Below are positions 33,888 through 42,163 of a DNA stretch of 64,000 bases, in pieces (the first letter of the stretch is position 1; each line of letters starts with the position of its first letter). The notes below the pieces were generated by a model. That model did no database searches. It saw only the letters and a list, made by a program, of their open reading frames with translations, and was not told where the DNA came from. This stretch comes from Bacillota bacterium (GTDB lineage: Bacteria; Bacillota; Clostridia; Christensenellales; CAG-138). The stretch spans positions 124,001 through 188,000 of the forward strand of contig JAEYCM010000010.1 in NCBI GenBank assembly GCA_023455425.1, in the 5' to 3' direction. Both the position numbers and the translations under genes were made by a program.

Positions 33888-35084
33888 ATGTTCGTGAAGA
33901 GCTATATTGCAAATGAAATGCCTGAAGCGATGGAGCGCATCCGCAAGGAACTTGGTCCGGACGCCATGATATTGTCCAACCGCCAGATCAGGGGCAAAGG
34001 CCTCAAGGGCCTGTTTGGCAAAAGGCTGGTGGAAGTGACCGTGGCCTATGAACCGATGGCCGGCAAAGCCATGATTCCCGAGCGCAAAGCGTATGAGCAG
34101 CCCCGTCCTGCACCAGCACCCAACCCGCCCGCTCCGCCAGTTTTAAAGAAGCCCCAGGCGGCAACACCCGCCGTTGCGGCAGCGCTTGCGGCGGCGCAGG
34201 CCGAACAGAAAAAGTTCCAGATTGCCGAAATGCCCGCTGCCAAATCCCCCTTGGGGACCGAGCCGAAGTTGGCGCACGACCGCAGGAGCGGCGTCAAGCT
34301 CACCCCGGGCGCCGAGGCGATCGGCAACCGGCTGATGGAACGCGAAGTGTTTGTGGGCGTTGCGAAAAAAATTGCGGCGCAGGCCCATGAGATTACCACA
34401 AAATTCAACGATGATCCGGAACAGGTGGCGTACAACCTTGTAGAGGATATGCTGGGCGAGCCCGCCGCGATCAAGCTCAAAAAATACCGCATGAACATTA
34501 TCATGCTGCTGGGGCCGACGGGCGTTGGGAAGACCACCACCATTGTAAAGCTTGCCGGCCTGTTTACCATCAATCACGGACTCAAGGTAGGCTTCATCAA
34601 TACGGATACCTACCGTGTGGCGGCCCAGGAGCAGTTAAAAGCTTATGCGGAGATCATGGAACTCCCGATCTGTACGGTATATTCCCCGGAGGATTTGGAG
34701 GACGCGCTGGTCAAGATGCAGGACCGGGATGTGGTGCTCATCGATACCGCGGGCAAAAGCCCCGCGGACAAGCGTTACCGGGAGGATATCGAAGCGTATA
34801 TCCGCCACAGCGGGGCGGATGAATTGCTGCTTTGCGTAAGCGCGTCCATGGGCTATGGCGCGAGCCGGGAACTCATCAACCATTATTCTTTCCTGAGCGG
34901 GTATAAGCTGGTTGTTACAAAGCTTGACGAAGTCAGCGCGTGGGGTAGCGTACTCAACATCGCTTCCCTGGCCAAACAGCCGCTCGCCTTTATTACAACA
35001 GGGCAGAACGTACCGTTTGATATTTCCATACCCGATACGAAGCTGGTAGCCAAAAACCTGTTGGGGAGTGCTGAACATGTTTGA
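33888..35084 (+). CDS. flhF: SRP-type GTPase FlhF
   Basis: 398 residues. The N-terminal part is followed by a Pro/Ala-rich linker (about 65-125), then the N and G domains with LLGPTGVGKTTTIVKLA (P-loop), DTYRVAAQEQL, DTAGKS and TKLDE. FlhF sets where and how many flagella form, together with FlhG. It overlaps flhG by 8 bases. Confidence 0.95.
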   Translation: MFVKSYIANEMPEAMERIRKELGPDAMILSNRQIRGKGLKGLFGKRLVEVTVAYEPMAGKAMIPERKAYEQPRPAPAPNPPAPPVLKKPQAATPAVAAALAAAQAEQKKFQIAEMPAAKSPLGTEPKLAHDRRSGVKLTPGAEAIGNRLMEREVFVGVAKKIAAQAHEITTKFNDDPEQVAYNLVEDMLGEPAAIKLKKYRMNIIMLLGPTGVGKTTTIVKLAGLFTINHGLKVGFINTDTYRVAAQEQLKAYAEIMELPICTVYSPEDLEDALVKMQDRDVVLIDTAGKSPADKRYREDIEAYIRHSGADELLLCVSASMGYGASRELINHYSFLSGYKLVVTKLDEVSAWGSVLNIASLAKQPLAFITTGQNVPFDISIPDTKLVAKNLLGSAEHV

Positions 35085-35928
35085 CCAGGCGCAGGTGCTA
35101 CGCGATATTATGAGGACAAGGCATACGCCCCCCAGCATCCGGGTGATGACGGTCACCAGCGCAAAGGGAGGGGTAGGCAAGACGAGCACGTCCATCAATC
35201 TTGCCATTGCCCTCAATAAACTGGGGCGGCGCACATTGATCGTGGACATGGATCTTGGGCTTGCGAACGTGGACGTCATGCTGGGCGCAAAAACGGAGGG
35301 CAATCTCTTAAGCGTCATTCATGGAGGGCGGAACATCCGCGAAATCATCGGTACCGGCGTATATGACGTAAAGTTCATTTCCGGCGGTTCGGGCATGGAG
35401 GAAATGCTCAGTCTCAATACGGAAACGGTGCAGGGCATCGTTACGCAGCTGATGTGCCTGGAGGATATTGCGGACGTCGTCATATTTGACACGGGCGCGG
35501 GGATATCCGATCATATCCTGCGCCTGATCGCCGCAAGCCACGACACCATACTTGTGACGACTCCTGAACCCACGGCCTTTATGGATGCGTACGCGCTTGT
35601 AAAAATTATGGGGCAGCGCAATATGCATCCCAATGTCCGCCTTGTGATGAACATGGCGGATACCGAAAAGGAAGCGGTTTCAGCCCTGGAAGGATTTACA
35701 CGCATTGCGAAGCAGTACGCGGGTGTTCCGGTGAACGGTTTGGGTTATATATTGAGGGATGAGCATATGTCGCGCGCTGTTAAACTGCAAACGCCGCTGC
35801 TGGTAAGTTTCCCGGAATGCAAAGCGGCTTATCAATATCAGCGCCTGGCAATGAATCTTTTGAACATGCCCGATACAGGGGAAAAGAGCATAGCGGGGTT
35901 TCTAAAGCGTTTGCTGGGCGGCGGATAA
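35077..35928 (+). CDS. flhG: MinD-like ATPase FlhG (FleN/YlxH)
   Basis: 283 residues. The deviant Walker A SAKGGVGKTSTSINLA, DMDLGLANVDVMLG and a C-terminal amphipathic region mark a membrane-associating ParA/MinD-type ATPase. It stimulates the FlhF GTPase and limits flagellar number. The ATG at 35077 has GGGGAG upstream, inside the end of flhF. Immediately after its stop lies an inverted repeat (35927-35942). Confidence 0.95.
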   Translation: MFDQAQVLRDIMRTRHTPPSIRVMTVTSAKGGVGKTSTSINLAIALNKLGRRTLIVDMDLGLANVDVMLGAKTEGNLLSVIHGGRNIREIIGTGVYDVKFISGGSGMEEMLSLNTETVQGIVTQLMCLEDIADVVIFDTGAGISDHILRLIAASHDTILVTTPEPTAFMDAYALVKIMGQRNMHPNVRLVMNMADTEKEAVSALEGFTRIAKQYAGVPVNGLGYILRDEHMSRAVKLQTPLLVSFPECKAAYQYQRLAMNLLNMPDTGEKSIAGFLKRLLGGG

Positions 35929-35965
35929 GCGCCCGGGCGCTTTTGACGCGGCCATTTTGGGCCGC
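35927..35965 (+). repeat. Two inverted repeats between flhG and fliA
   Basis: AAGCGCCC/GGGCGCTT (35927-35942) begins at the flhG stop and is followed by TT. A second stem GCGGCC/GGCCGC (35948-35965) has a six-base loop. Together they could fold into terminator-like or processing hairpins between the export genes and the sigma-factor gene, allowing fliA expression to differ from that of the upstream operon. Confidence 0.6.
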
Positions 35966-36000
35966 CTCCAGCAAACGGTAAACATCCGGGAGGGACAAGC

Positions 36001-36759
36001 ATGGCAGAAGCAGTATACGATAGGGCGCAGACGCTTTGGGAGCAGTATGCGCGGGACGGCTCACAGGAAGTAAAAAATGAGATCGTCCTGCATTATATGT
36101 ACTTGGTCAAGCGCATCGTGTATCGGTTGCTGCCCACCTACGAGGGATACAGCAACTTTGACGATTTATTGAGCTGCGGCGTGCTGGGATTGATCGACGC
36201 CATCAGCAAATTTGACGTCAAGCGCGAGATCCAGTTTGAAAACTACGCCTCCCTGCGTATCCGCGGGGAGATTATCGACCATATGCGCAAGCAGGACTGG
36301 GCGCCTTCCAGCCTTCGAAGAAAGATACAGGCCATCAGCGCCGCGTACAGCGAACTGGAAAAGGAGCTGTCCCGTGAGCCTGCGGACAGCGAGGTTGCAG
36401 CCTACCTTGGCATGAACGAAAAGGAGATGCAGAAGATCGTCAATAAAATGCACATGTTCAATGTCATGCATTTTGAGGAAATGATCTCAAGCGACTGTTC
36501 TCTTGCCCAGGTGGTGCAGGACAAGGGCGAGACTCCGGAAGAAAACGTGGAAAACAACGAGATGAAAAAGGTGCTTGCGGAGCTGATTGAAACGCTGCCC
36601 GAAAAAGAGCGCCTGGTCATCACGCTGTATTATTATGAAGAGCTTACGCTCAAAGAAATTGCGGGGATCTTGGGGGTTTCGGAATCCCGCGCCTCGCAGA
36701 TTCATTCCAAGGTGATTATGAAGTTCCGCTCCAGGCTGCAGACGATGTTCAACCAGTAG
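36001..36759 (+). CDS. fliA: Flagellar sigma factor sigma-28 (FliA/SigD)
   Basis: 252 residues. Region 2 (YLVKRIVYRLLPTYEGYSNFDDLLSCGVLGLIDAISKFD, NYASLRIRGEIIDHMRKQDW), region 3 and region 4 (IETLPEKERLVITLYYYEELTLKEIAGILGVSESRASQIHSK) are all present. It recognises TAAA-15-GCCGATAT promoters, of which several lie in this window. FlgM (39817) is the anti-sigma factor. GGGAGGG precedes the ATG. Confidence 0.96.
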   Translation: MAEAVYDRAQTLWEQYARDGSQEVKNEIVLHYMYLVKRIVYRLLPTYEGYSNFDDLLSCGVLGLIDAISKFDVKREIQFENYASLRIRGEIIDHMRKQDWAPSSLRRKIQAISAAYSELEKELSREPADSEVAAYLGMNEKEMQKIVNKMHMFNVMHFEEMISSDCSLAQVVQDKGETPEENVENNEMKKVLAELIETLPEKERLVITLYYYEELTLKEIAGILGVSESRASQIHSKVIMKFRSRLQTMFNQ

Positions 36760-36802
36760 CCGCTCTTTTAGGCGGGACGGCCGCTAGGAAGGAGGAGATT
36801 TT

Positions 36803-37111
36803 GTGGCGTTTGAAGGAATAGGCTCCAAGATCATGATCCACAAGGTAACGGATTTTTCCAAGGAAGCAAGCAATCTGCAAAAAAGCGGAGAGATGGCGCA
36901 GGCGCACATTCAAAGCCGCGCCATGCACGATGCCAAGATCGCCCAACAGCAGGTCCAGGATGTATACGAGCCTTCCAATGTTGCCATTCAACGGGAAAAG
37001 GAACGCGAAAAACGGAAGCAGGAGCAAAAACGGGAAGGGCAAAAGCGGGAAACCCGCATCAATTCCAAGCCCCTGCCCGGGGAACCCACCAAGCTGGATA
37101 TCGAGATATAA
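36803..37111 (+). CDS. Unknown charged helical protein between fliA and the SwrB-like gene
   Basis: 102 residues, no recognised family. It is rich in Lys, Glu, Gln and Arg (IQREKEREKRKQEQKREGQK), probably a single long helix with a disordered C terminus ending KLDIEI. No membrane segment. The GTG start has GGAGGAG 7 bases upstream, which makes coding likely. Its place in the operon after fliA suggests a flagellar function. Confidence 0.7.
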   Translation: MAFEGIGSKIMIHKVTDFSKEASNLQKSGEMAQAHIQSRAMHDAKIAQQQVQDVYEPSNVAIQREKEREKRKQEQKREGQKRETRINSKPLPGEPTKLDIEI

Positions 37112-37141
37112 CGGCGCCGATGCCGTATGGAAGAGGATAAG

Positions 37142-37690
37142 ATGGACTACACCTACTATTTGTTTGCTTTTTTCGTATTTCTTCTTGTCTGCGCGACGGT
37201 ATATTTGAGCAGCATGCTCAAACGGAACCAGAAGGAGGAGGCTGTAAAGCCGCCCCCGCCGCCGGATGATTTCCGGGAGCGGGAAGAGGAGCTTCTTGCC
37301 CTGTTTCATAAATTTGAGCGCGCGATGGACAGCATGCAGGAAGACATGGAAGAGACGCGCGCCCAAATCCACATGGAACGGGAAGAGGTGGCCTCCATGC
37401 TCGAGCGCATGCAGCACCTGACGACTGGCATCCGCAGCGAGCAGCGTGTGGAAGAGCCGCAAAAGCGTGGACGTGGGCGGCCAAGGACGGTGCATCTCCA
37501 GCAGGAAGAGGAGCGGCCGTCTCTGGCTTTGGAACGTAAAAAGCCCGGCCCAAAAAAGAAAACCCTGCGCGACCGGGTGTTGGAACTGTATGAGACGGGC
37601 CTCACAGCGGACCGCATTGCGCAGGAACTTTCCATTTCCCTTGGGGAAGTGGACCTTGCGCTGGGTATCAAGCAAGAAAAAAGCATTTAA
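37142..37690 (+). CDS. SwrB-like membrane protein with AT-hook-like motif
   Basis: 182 residues. One N-terminal membrane helix (YLFAFFVFLLVCATVYLSSML), a Pro-rich stretch, a coiled coil (about 35-95) and a C-terminal helix-turn-helix-like segment (DRVLELYETGLTADRIAQELSISLGEVDLALG). This order and the place after fliA match SwrB of Bacillus (gene after sigD), which promotes basal-body completion through FliF/FliG. Unusual here is KRGRGRPRT (residues 108-116), an AT-hook core, and a second basic patch RKKPGPKKKT. The ATG at 37142 follows GAAGAGGA; 37127 has no binding site. Confidence 0.75.
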   Translation: MDYTYYLFAFFVFLLVCATVYLSSMLKRNQKEEAVKPPPPPDDFREREEELLALFHKFERAMDSMQEDMEETRAQIHMEREEVASMLERMQHLTTGIRSEQRVEEPQKRGRGRPRTVHLQQEEERPSLALERKKPGPKKKTLRDRVLELYETGLTADRIAQELSISLGEVDLALGIKQEKSI

Positions 37691-37697
37691 ATTTATC

Positions 37698-37724
37698 TAA
37701 AGTTCCAAACATTTTTTTCGATAT
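37698..37724 (+). promoter_or_regulatory. Probable sigma-28 promoter of the flgF-flgG-flgM-flgK operon
   Basis: TAAA (37698-37701), exactly 15 bases, TTCGATAT (37717-37724); 10 of 12 consensus positions match. It lies between the SwrB-like gene and flgF. Confidence 0.7.
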
Positions 37725-37768
37725 TGTATCTATATGGAATAGGCGGCAGTATGCCGCTTGGAGGAACT

Positions 37769-38521
37769 ATGCTGCGAAGCCTGTATCTTTCCGCCAGCAA
37801 CATGTTGGTACAGCGGAAGAAAGTGGATGTTATCGCAAACAATATCGCCAATATGGACACCGTGGGGTTTAAATCCGACAGTCTCCTTTCGCGCTCGTTT
37901 GAGGATATGTATTTGGAGCGCGTGAACGATCCAAGCAACACCACAGGCGGCGTTGGGCCGCTCAATACCGGCGTGCATATCGATGAGCTTATCACCTCCT
38001 TTGAAGAGGGAAGCGTAAAGACAACGGACAGGAGTCTGGACTTTTCCATCGCAGGGGACGGATTCTTTGTCGTATCCACCACGGCGGGGGACCGCTATAC
38101 ACGCGACGGCAATTTTACCATCAACAATGAAGGGTATCTTGTCACCAGCGACGGCAACCGGGTATCGGGCACAAACGGGTTCCTGAAAATTGATATGACC
38201 AACGTCACCGTGGATTCAGCCGGAAATATCACCAACGCGGAAGGAACCAGCCTTGGTACGTTGCGGGTGGTATCCTTTGCGGATAAAACCGGATTAAAGA
38301 AGGCGGGAAACAATCTGTTTCTCAACGAGAATAACCAACAGGCCCAAACTGCTCAGAATGCGGTGATCCGCCAGGGGAGCCTGGAAACGTCCAACACCGA
38401 TATCACAAGCGAAACGCTCAACATGATGGCGGCCTCAAGAAGCTTTGAAACCAGCCAGCGCATTGTAAAAATGATCGATGAAACGCTGGGCCGGGCTGTC
38501 AACGACATCGGAAAGGTATAG
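37769..38521 (+). CDS. flgF: Flagellar rod/hook-basal body protein FlgF
   Basis: 250 residues. YLSASNMLVQRKKVDVIANNIANMDTVGFK is the N-terminal rod motif. The C terminus QGSLETSNTDITSETLNMMAASRSFETSQRIVKMIDETL is typical of the FlgF/FlgG family. Distal or proximal rod component (counterpart of Bacillus FlhO). ATG at 37769 behind GGAGGAACT; the upstream extension lies in the promoter region. Confidence 0.9.
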   Translation: MLRSLYLSASNMLVQRKKVDVIANNIANMDTVGFKSDSLLSRSFEDMYLERVNDPSNTTGGVGPLNTGVHIDELITSFEEGSVKTTDRSLDFSIAGDGFFVVSTTAGDRYTRDGNFTINNEGYLVTSDGNRVSGTNGFLKIDMTNVTVDSAGNITNAEGTSLGTLRVVSFADKTGLKKAGNNLFLNENNQQAQTAQNAVIRQGSLETSNTDITSETLNMMAASRSFETSQRIVKMIDETLGRAVNDIGKV

Positions 38522-38531
38522 GGTTCGTATC

Positions 38532-39320
38532 ATGATGCAGACTTCTTTATCAGCGAAAAGCGCCCTGCGCGCACAGCAGCAGCAGCTTGACGTGATTGCG
38601 AATAATATTGCCAATGTGAATACAGTCGGGTTTAAGTCGAGCAGCGTTAATTTTAAAGATACGCTTTACAATACCATGACAAGGCCTACCGATGGCGAAC
38701 CGCTTCAGGGCGGCACCGGGGTGCGGGTTGCCTCCATCACGAAGTCCTTTTTGATGGGCACGCCGATGCAGACGGGTGTACCTCTGGATTTTTGCCTGAC
38801 CAAGGACGGCTTTTTTACCCTAGAAGATGCAAACGGAAATGAGGTCTATACGCGTAACGGCGCATTCACGCTTTCCGTGGAAGGGGGAAGCCGATATCTG
38901 GTGGATTCCGAGGGCCGCTATGTCCAGGGTCAGAACGGCAAGATTCAGGTCCCGGAGGGCGACATGAGTACGCTCAGCGTTGACGACAAAGGGCAACTGT
39001 TTATCAAACAAGCCACTGCGGCCGGCGGCACAACGCCGGGTACGCCCACTGCATTTGCAACGCTTAAGATTTCTTCCTTTTTAAACAACGAAGGATTGGA
39101 AGCAGTGGGAAGCAGCGCCTTCCGTGCCACCGCCGCCTCGGGGGAAGCGAAAGCGGTGGAAAGCCCGGAGGTCCGCGTAGGGTATCTGGAAACCTCCAAT
39201 GTGGATATGGCGATGGAGATGACAACGCTTATCCGTGCCCAAAAGGCGTTTTCCTTTGCCTCGCAGGCGGTACGTACGGCGGATGAAATGGCCGCCATGG
39301 CAAACAACATGCGCACATGA
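38532..39320 (+). CDS. flgG: Flagellar distal rod protein FlgG
   Basis: 262 residues. ALRAQQQQLDVIANNIANVNTVGFKSS is the N-terminal rod motif; VRVGYLETSNVDMAMEMTTLIRAQKAFSFASQAVRTADEMAAMANNMRT the C terminus. Counterpart of Bacillus FlhP. Starts 10 bases after flgF at ATG 38532 (a second Met follows directly). No flgH/flgI (L/P rings) nearby, as expected for a single-membrane cell. Confidence 0.93.
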   Translation: MMQTSLSAKSALRAQQQQLDVIANNIANVNTVGFKSSSVNFKDTLYNTMTRPTDGEPLQGGTGVRVASITKSFLMGTPMQTGVPLDFCLTKDGFFTLEDANGNEVYTRNGAFTLSVEGGSRYLVDSEGRYVQGQNGKIQVPEGDMSTLSVDDKGQLFIKQATAAGGTTPGTPTAFATLKISSFLNNEGLEAVGSSAFRATAASGEAKAVESPEVRVGYLETSNVDMAMEMTTLIRAQKAFSFASQAVRTADEMAAMANNMRT

Positions 39321-39360
39321 TTCCGGTGATGAAGAGGGCGATTGAACGGAGGAGGTCTTG

Positions 39361-39777
39361 ATGCAGGTAAGGCAGTGCAGAATGTGCAACAAGTTGTTTC
39401 AATCCATGGGCAACTACATCTGCGTGGAATGTCAGGAACGATTGGATCAGGAATTCCGGGTGGTGCGCGATTACCTGTATGAGAATCCAGCGGCCGATAT
39501 CACGGAAATTTCGCAAAAGACGGGAGTGAGCGAGCGAAGCATTCTGCAGTTTCTTAAGGAAGAGCGGCTTACGCTTTCCGCTCCGTGCGAGAGCATCCGC
39601 TGCGAACATTGCGGAAAACCGGTTGCGGGCGGGAAAATCTGTACGGATTGCAAGGAACGACTGTCTAGGCTCCTGGATAGCATAACTGAAGCCAACGCCG
39701 AAAAATTGGCGGAAAAAAAAGCGAGTATTATGATCAGTTATCAAGGGCGAAGGCACTTTGAAGAGAACAGGCGGTAG
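39361..39777 (+). CDS. yvyF: YvyF-type flagellar operon protein with zinc ribbon
   Basis: 138 residues. Two CxxC-type pairs at the start (CRMCNKLF and CVECQERL) and two near the end (CEHCGKPV and CTDCKERL) form zinc-ribbon-like ends around a winged-helix-like middle (ITEISQKTGVSERSILQFLKEERL). This matches the YvyF family (flagellar operon protein) found just before flgM in Bacillus. Its role is thought to be regulatory. ATG at 39361 behind GGAGGAGG. Confidence 0.85.
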   Translation: MQVRQCRMCNKLFQSMGNYICVECQERLDQEFRVVRDYLYENPAADITEISQKTGVSERSILQFLKEERLTLSAPCESIRCEHCGKPVAGGKICTDCKERLSRLLDSITEANAEKLAEKKASIMISYQGRRHFEENRR

Positions 39778-39816
39778 GCTGACCGCGCGTGAAATCAGGA
39801 ACAGGGAAGTGAGCAT

Positions 39817-40095
39817 ATGAGAGTAAATTCGATTCCCCCGAAGGAAATTTACAGCCGGTATCTATGTGCAAGGGAAGTGCAGCCGGTCACAACAAGCCGC
39901 GCCATGGGCACGGATCATGTTGAATTGTCCAGTACCGCAAAATCCTTTTCCGCGACGCTCAAATCCGCCCGTGAGGCGCTCAGCGTCCAGGATCCGGCGA
40001 GAGCTGCAAAGATCAGCGTCATCAAACAGAAGATTGAAAGCAATACCTACTTTGTTCCGGCCGAACAGGTGGCGGAAAAAATTTTTGAAGTTTAA
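39817..40095 (+). CDS. flgM: Anti-sigma-28 factor FlgM
   Basis: 92 residues. The C-terminal half (DHVELSSTAKSFSATLKSAREAL, AAKISVIKQKIESNTYFVPAEQVAEKIF) is the sigma-28-binding domain. The N terminus is disordered. FlgM holds FliA inactive until it is exported through the finished hook. It lies in the same operon as its chaperone-like flgN and flgK, as in Bacillus. Confidence 0.93.
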   Translation: MRVNSIPPKEIYSRYLCAREVQPVTTSRAMGTDHVELSSTAKSFSATLKSAREALSVQDPARAAKISVIKQKIESNTYFVPAEQVAEKIFEV

Positions 40096-40124
40096 TACAG
40101 ATACGGCAAAAGCGAGGTACCGCC

Positions 40125-40625
40125 ATGCGGGATCTGATACAGGAGCTTGAATATTGCATGGCTGGCGAGTTGGAAATCTATGTCGGCCTGCTGCAATATG
40201 CAAAGAACAAGAAAGCCGCGTTGATCAAAAATGACCTGGACGAGCTGAATATGCTGGTAAAGCTGGAGGATGAAGCGATCACCCGCCTGCATGCCGCGTC
40301 GGCCCGAAGGGAGAGCTTGTTTGACCGTATTGCGGGTGAAACCGGCTGTGAAACAAAGATCACGTTTGAGTATATCGTTAAAGACCTTTCAAAGGAGGAG
40401 CGGAGGGAGCTTGACCGCTTAAGGGACCGCTATCAGGAAGTTGTACGCGAGCTTTCCGCCCTTAATGAGCTCAATCAAAGCCTGCTGCAGATGCAACTCC
40501 AGTACACTTCTTTCTGCATGGATATTTTGATGCAGGCAAAACCGGTGGGCGGGACATACGGCAGCTCCGGCCATGCAAACCCGGAGTTTCAACCAGGGAG
40601 AAGATTCATCGACCAGGAAGCGTGA
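40125..40625 (+). CDS. flgN: FlgN-type chaperone for hook-junction proteins
   Basis: 166 residues of coiled-coil-forming helices (AGELEIYVGLLQYAKNKKAALIKNDLDELNMLVKLEDEAITRL), typical of FlgN (YvyG in Bacillus). It binds FlgK and FlgL before export. Directly upstream of flgK with 7 bases between. GAGGT precedes the ATG. Confidence 0.88.
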   Translation: MRDLIQELEYCMAGELEIYVGLLQYAKNKKAALIKNDLDELNMLVKLEDEAITRLHAASARRESLFDRIAGETGCETKITFEYIVKDLSKEERRELDRLRDRYQEVVRELSALNELNQSLLQMQLQYTSFCMDILMQAKPVGGTYGSSGHANPEFQPGRRFIDQEA

Positions 40626-40632
40626 GGGGATT

Positions 40633-42117
40633 ATGTCGTTTTACGGATTGGAAATCGCAAAGACGGGCCTGGCTATCAGCCAAAAAGGTATCAATTTGGC
40701 CGGTCATAATATTGCAAATGCGGATACGGCAGGGTATACGAGGCAGCGGCTGTACCTTGCCTCCATCGACCCCGGATCTCTTGTGGCCAGGTATATTCCG
40801 ATTGCCAAAGGCGCTGTAGGCAGAGGCGTCGACGTTCAGGCGGTGGAACAGCTGCGCAATTCCTATGTAGACCGCGCGCTCAGAGGAGAAACTTCCAGCC
40901 TTGGACAGTGGGAGACCCGCACAGAGGAAATGGAGTATATAGAGGCGCTCTTCAACAGCACAAGCAGCGCGAGCCTTTCCAATTCTCTTGCGGACTTTTT
41001 CGACAGCGTACAGGAGCTTTCCAAGGACCCCGTGAGCAAGGAAATCCGCACCAACATGCAGCAGACGGCCATCACGCTTACCCAGACACTGAACCATTAC
41101 CATAAGCAGTTGACCGATCTGCGGTCCCAAATGAACGATTCCATCAGCGTTGCGGTAGACCGCATCAATGAAATCACAAAATCCATTGCAGACTACAACC
41201 TGAGCATAGAAACCTATGAACTCAGCGGCGAAAGGGCAAACGATCTCAACGACAAACGTAACCTTTTGCTCGACGAGCTTTCCACCCTGACGGATATGGA
41301 GTATTCGACCGATTCTCAAGGGCGTTTAAGCGTAAGGATCGCCGGCAATACCGTGGTCGACCACGGCACATCGTACAACATCAAGGTAAAGGCTGACGCG
41401 AACGGATTTTATTCCGTACATATGGACAATGCGGCGGAGACGCAAGTCAACTACACGAACGGGACGATGGCGGGTTATAAGCAGCTTCGCGACGGCAATT
41501 CAGCGGACGATATCGGCATCCCGTATCTCATCGAAGGGCTCAATACGCTTGCGCGTAGCATCGCGAAACAATTTAACGATGTCCACAAGCAGGGCTGGAC
41601 GATGCCGCACGACGGAATCGACTCGCAGACGGGCGTTTATCTGTTCAATGTGGACGTCGCGGGCGGGGTGGAAGATTACGCATCCGTTACGGCGGGCAAT
41701 ATCAAGCTTTCGAATGCCGTACTGAATGATGTATATCAGATAGCAACCTCCAGCAAAAAAATAGACCTCTTTTCTTCTGACCCACAGGATAAGAACAATG
41801 AAAATGCGCTTAAACTGGCGGGCTTGGGAACCTCCTCTACCACGATGGGCAACACCACATTTGAAGGGTACCTGAAAAATCTTGTGGTGGAACTTGGCGT
41901 GGGCAGCGCGCATGCTTCCAACATACTGGCCAGCCAGCAGGCGCTTGTCAGCAACCTGGAAGGGCGCAGGGCCTCGGTTTCGGGGGTATCCGTGGATGAG
42001 GAAATGGTGCAACTGATGAAGTTCCAGCATATGTATAATGCTTCTTCCCGCGTTATTACGAGCATTGATGAGGCGCTGGATAAGCTCATCAACGGTACGG
42101 GCATCGTTGGCAGATAG
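40633..42117 (+). CDS. flgK: Flagellar hook-associated protein FlgK (HAP1)
   Basis: 494 residues. LEIAKTGLAISQKGINLAGHNIANADTAGYTRQR is the N-terminal motif; MVQLMKFQHMYNASSRVITSIDEALDKLI is the C-terminal D0 helix. First junction protein between hook and filament. The start is ATG 40633 behind GAGGGGATT; the open frame runs back to 40573 inside flgN but has no start signal there. Confidence 0.95.
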   Translation: MSFYGLEIAKTGLAISQKGINLAGHNIANADTAGYTRQRLYLASIDPGSLVARYIPIAKGAVGRGVDVQAVEQLRNSYVDRALRGETSSLGQWETRTEEMEYIEALFNSTSSASLSNSLADFFDSVQELSKDPVSKEIRTNMQQTAITLTQTLNHYHKQLTDLRSQMNDSISVAVDRINEITKSIADYNLSIETYELSGERANDLNDKRNLLLDELSTLTDMEYSTDSQGRLSVRIAGNTVVDHGTSYNIKVKADANGFYSVHMDNAAETQVNYTNGTMAGYKQLRDGNSADDIGIPYLIEGLNTLARSIAKQFNDVHKQGWTMPHDGIDSQTGVYLFNVDVAGGVEDYASVTAGNIKLSNAVLNDVYQIATSSKKIDLFSSDPQDKNNENALKLAGLGTSSTTMGNTTFEGYLKNLVVELGVGSAHASNILASQQALVSNLEGRRASVSGVSVDEEMVQLMKFQHMYNASSRVITSIDEALDKLINGTGIVGR

Positions 42118-42163
42118 TGGTAGTGTTTTAATTAAGGATTTGTAAGAAAGGCAGGGATGCTGC

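Noticed and set aside
26429..36759. Possibility that the export genes belong to a virulence-type secretion system
   Set aside because: FlgB, FlgC, FliE, FliA, FlgF, FlgG, FlgK, FlgL, FliD, FlgM and chemotaxis genes surround them, so the apparatus is flagellar.
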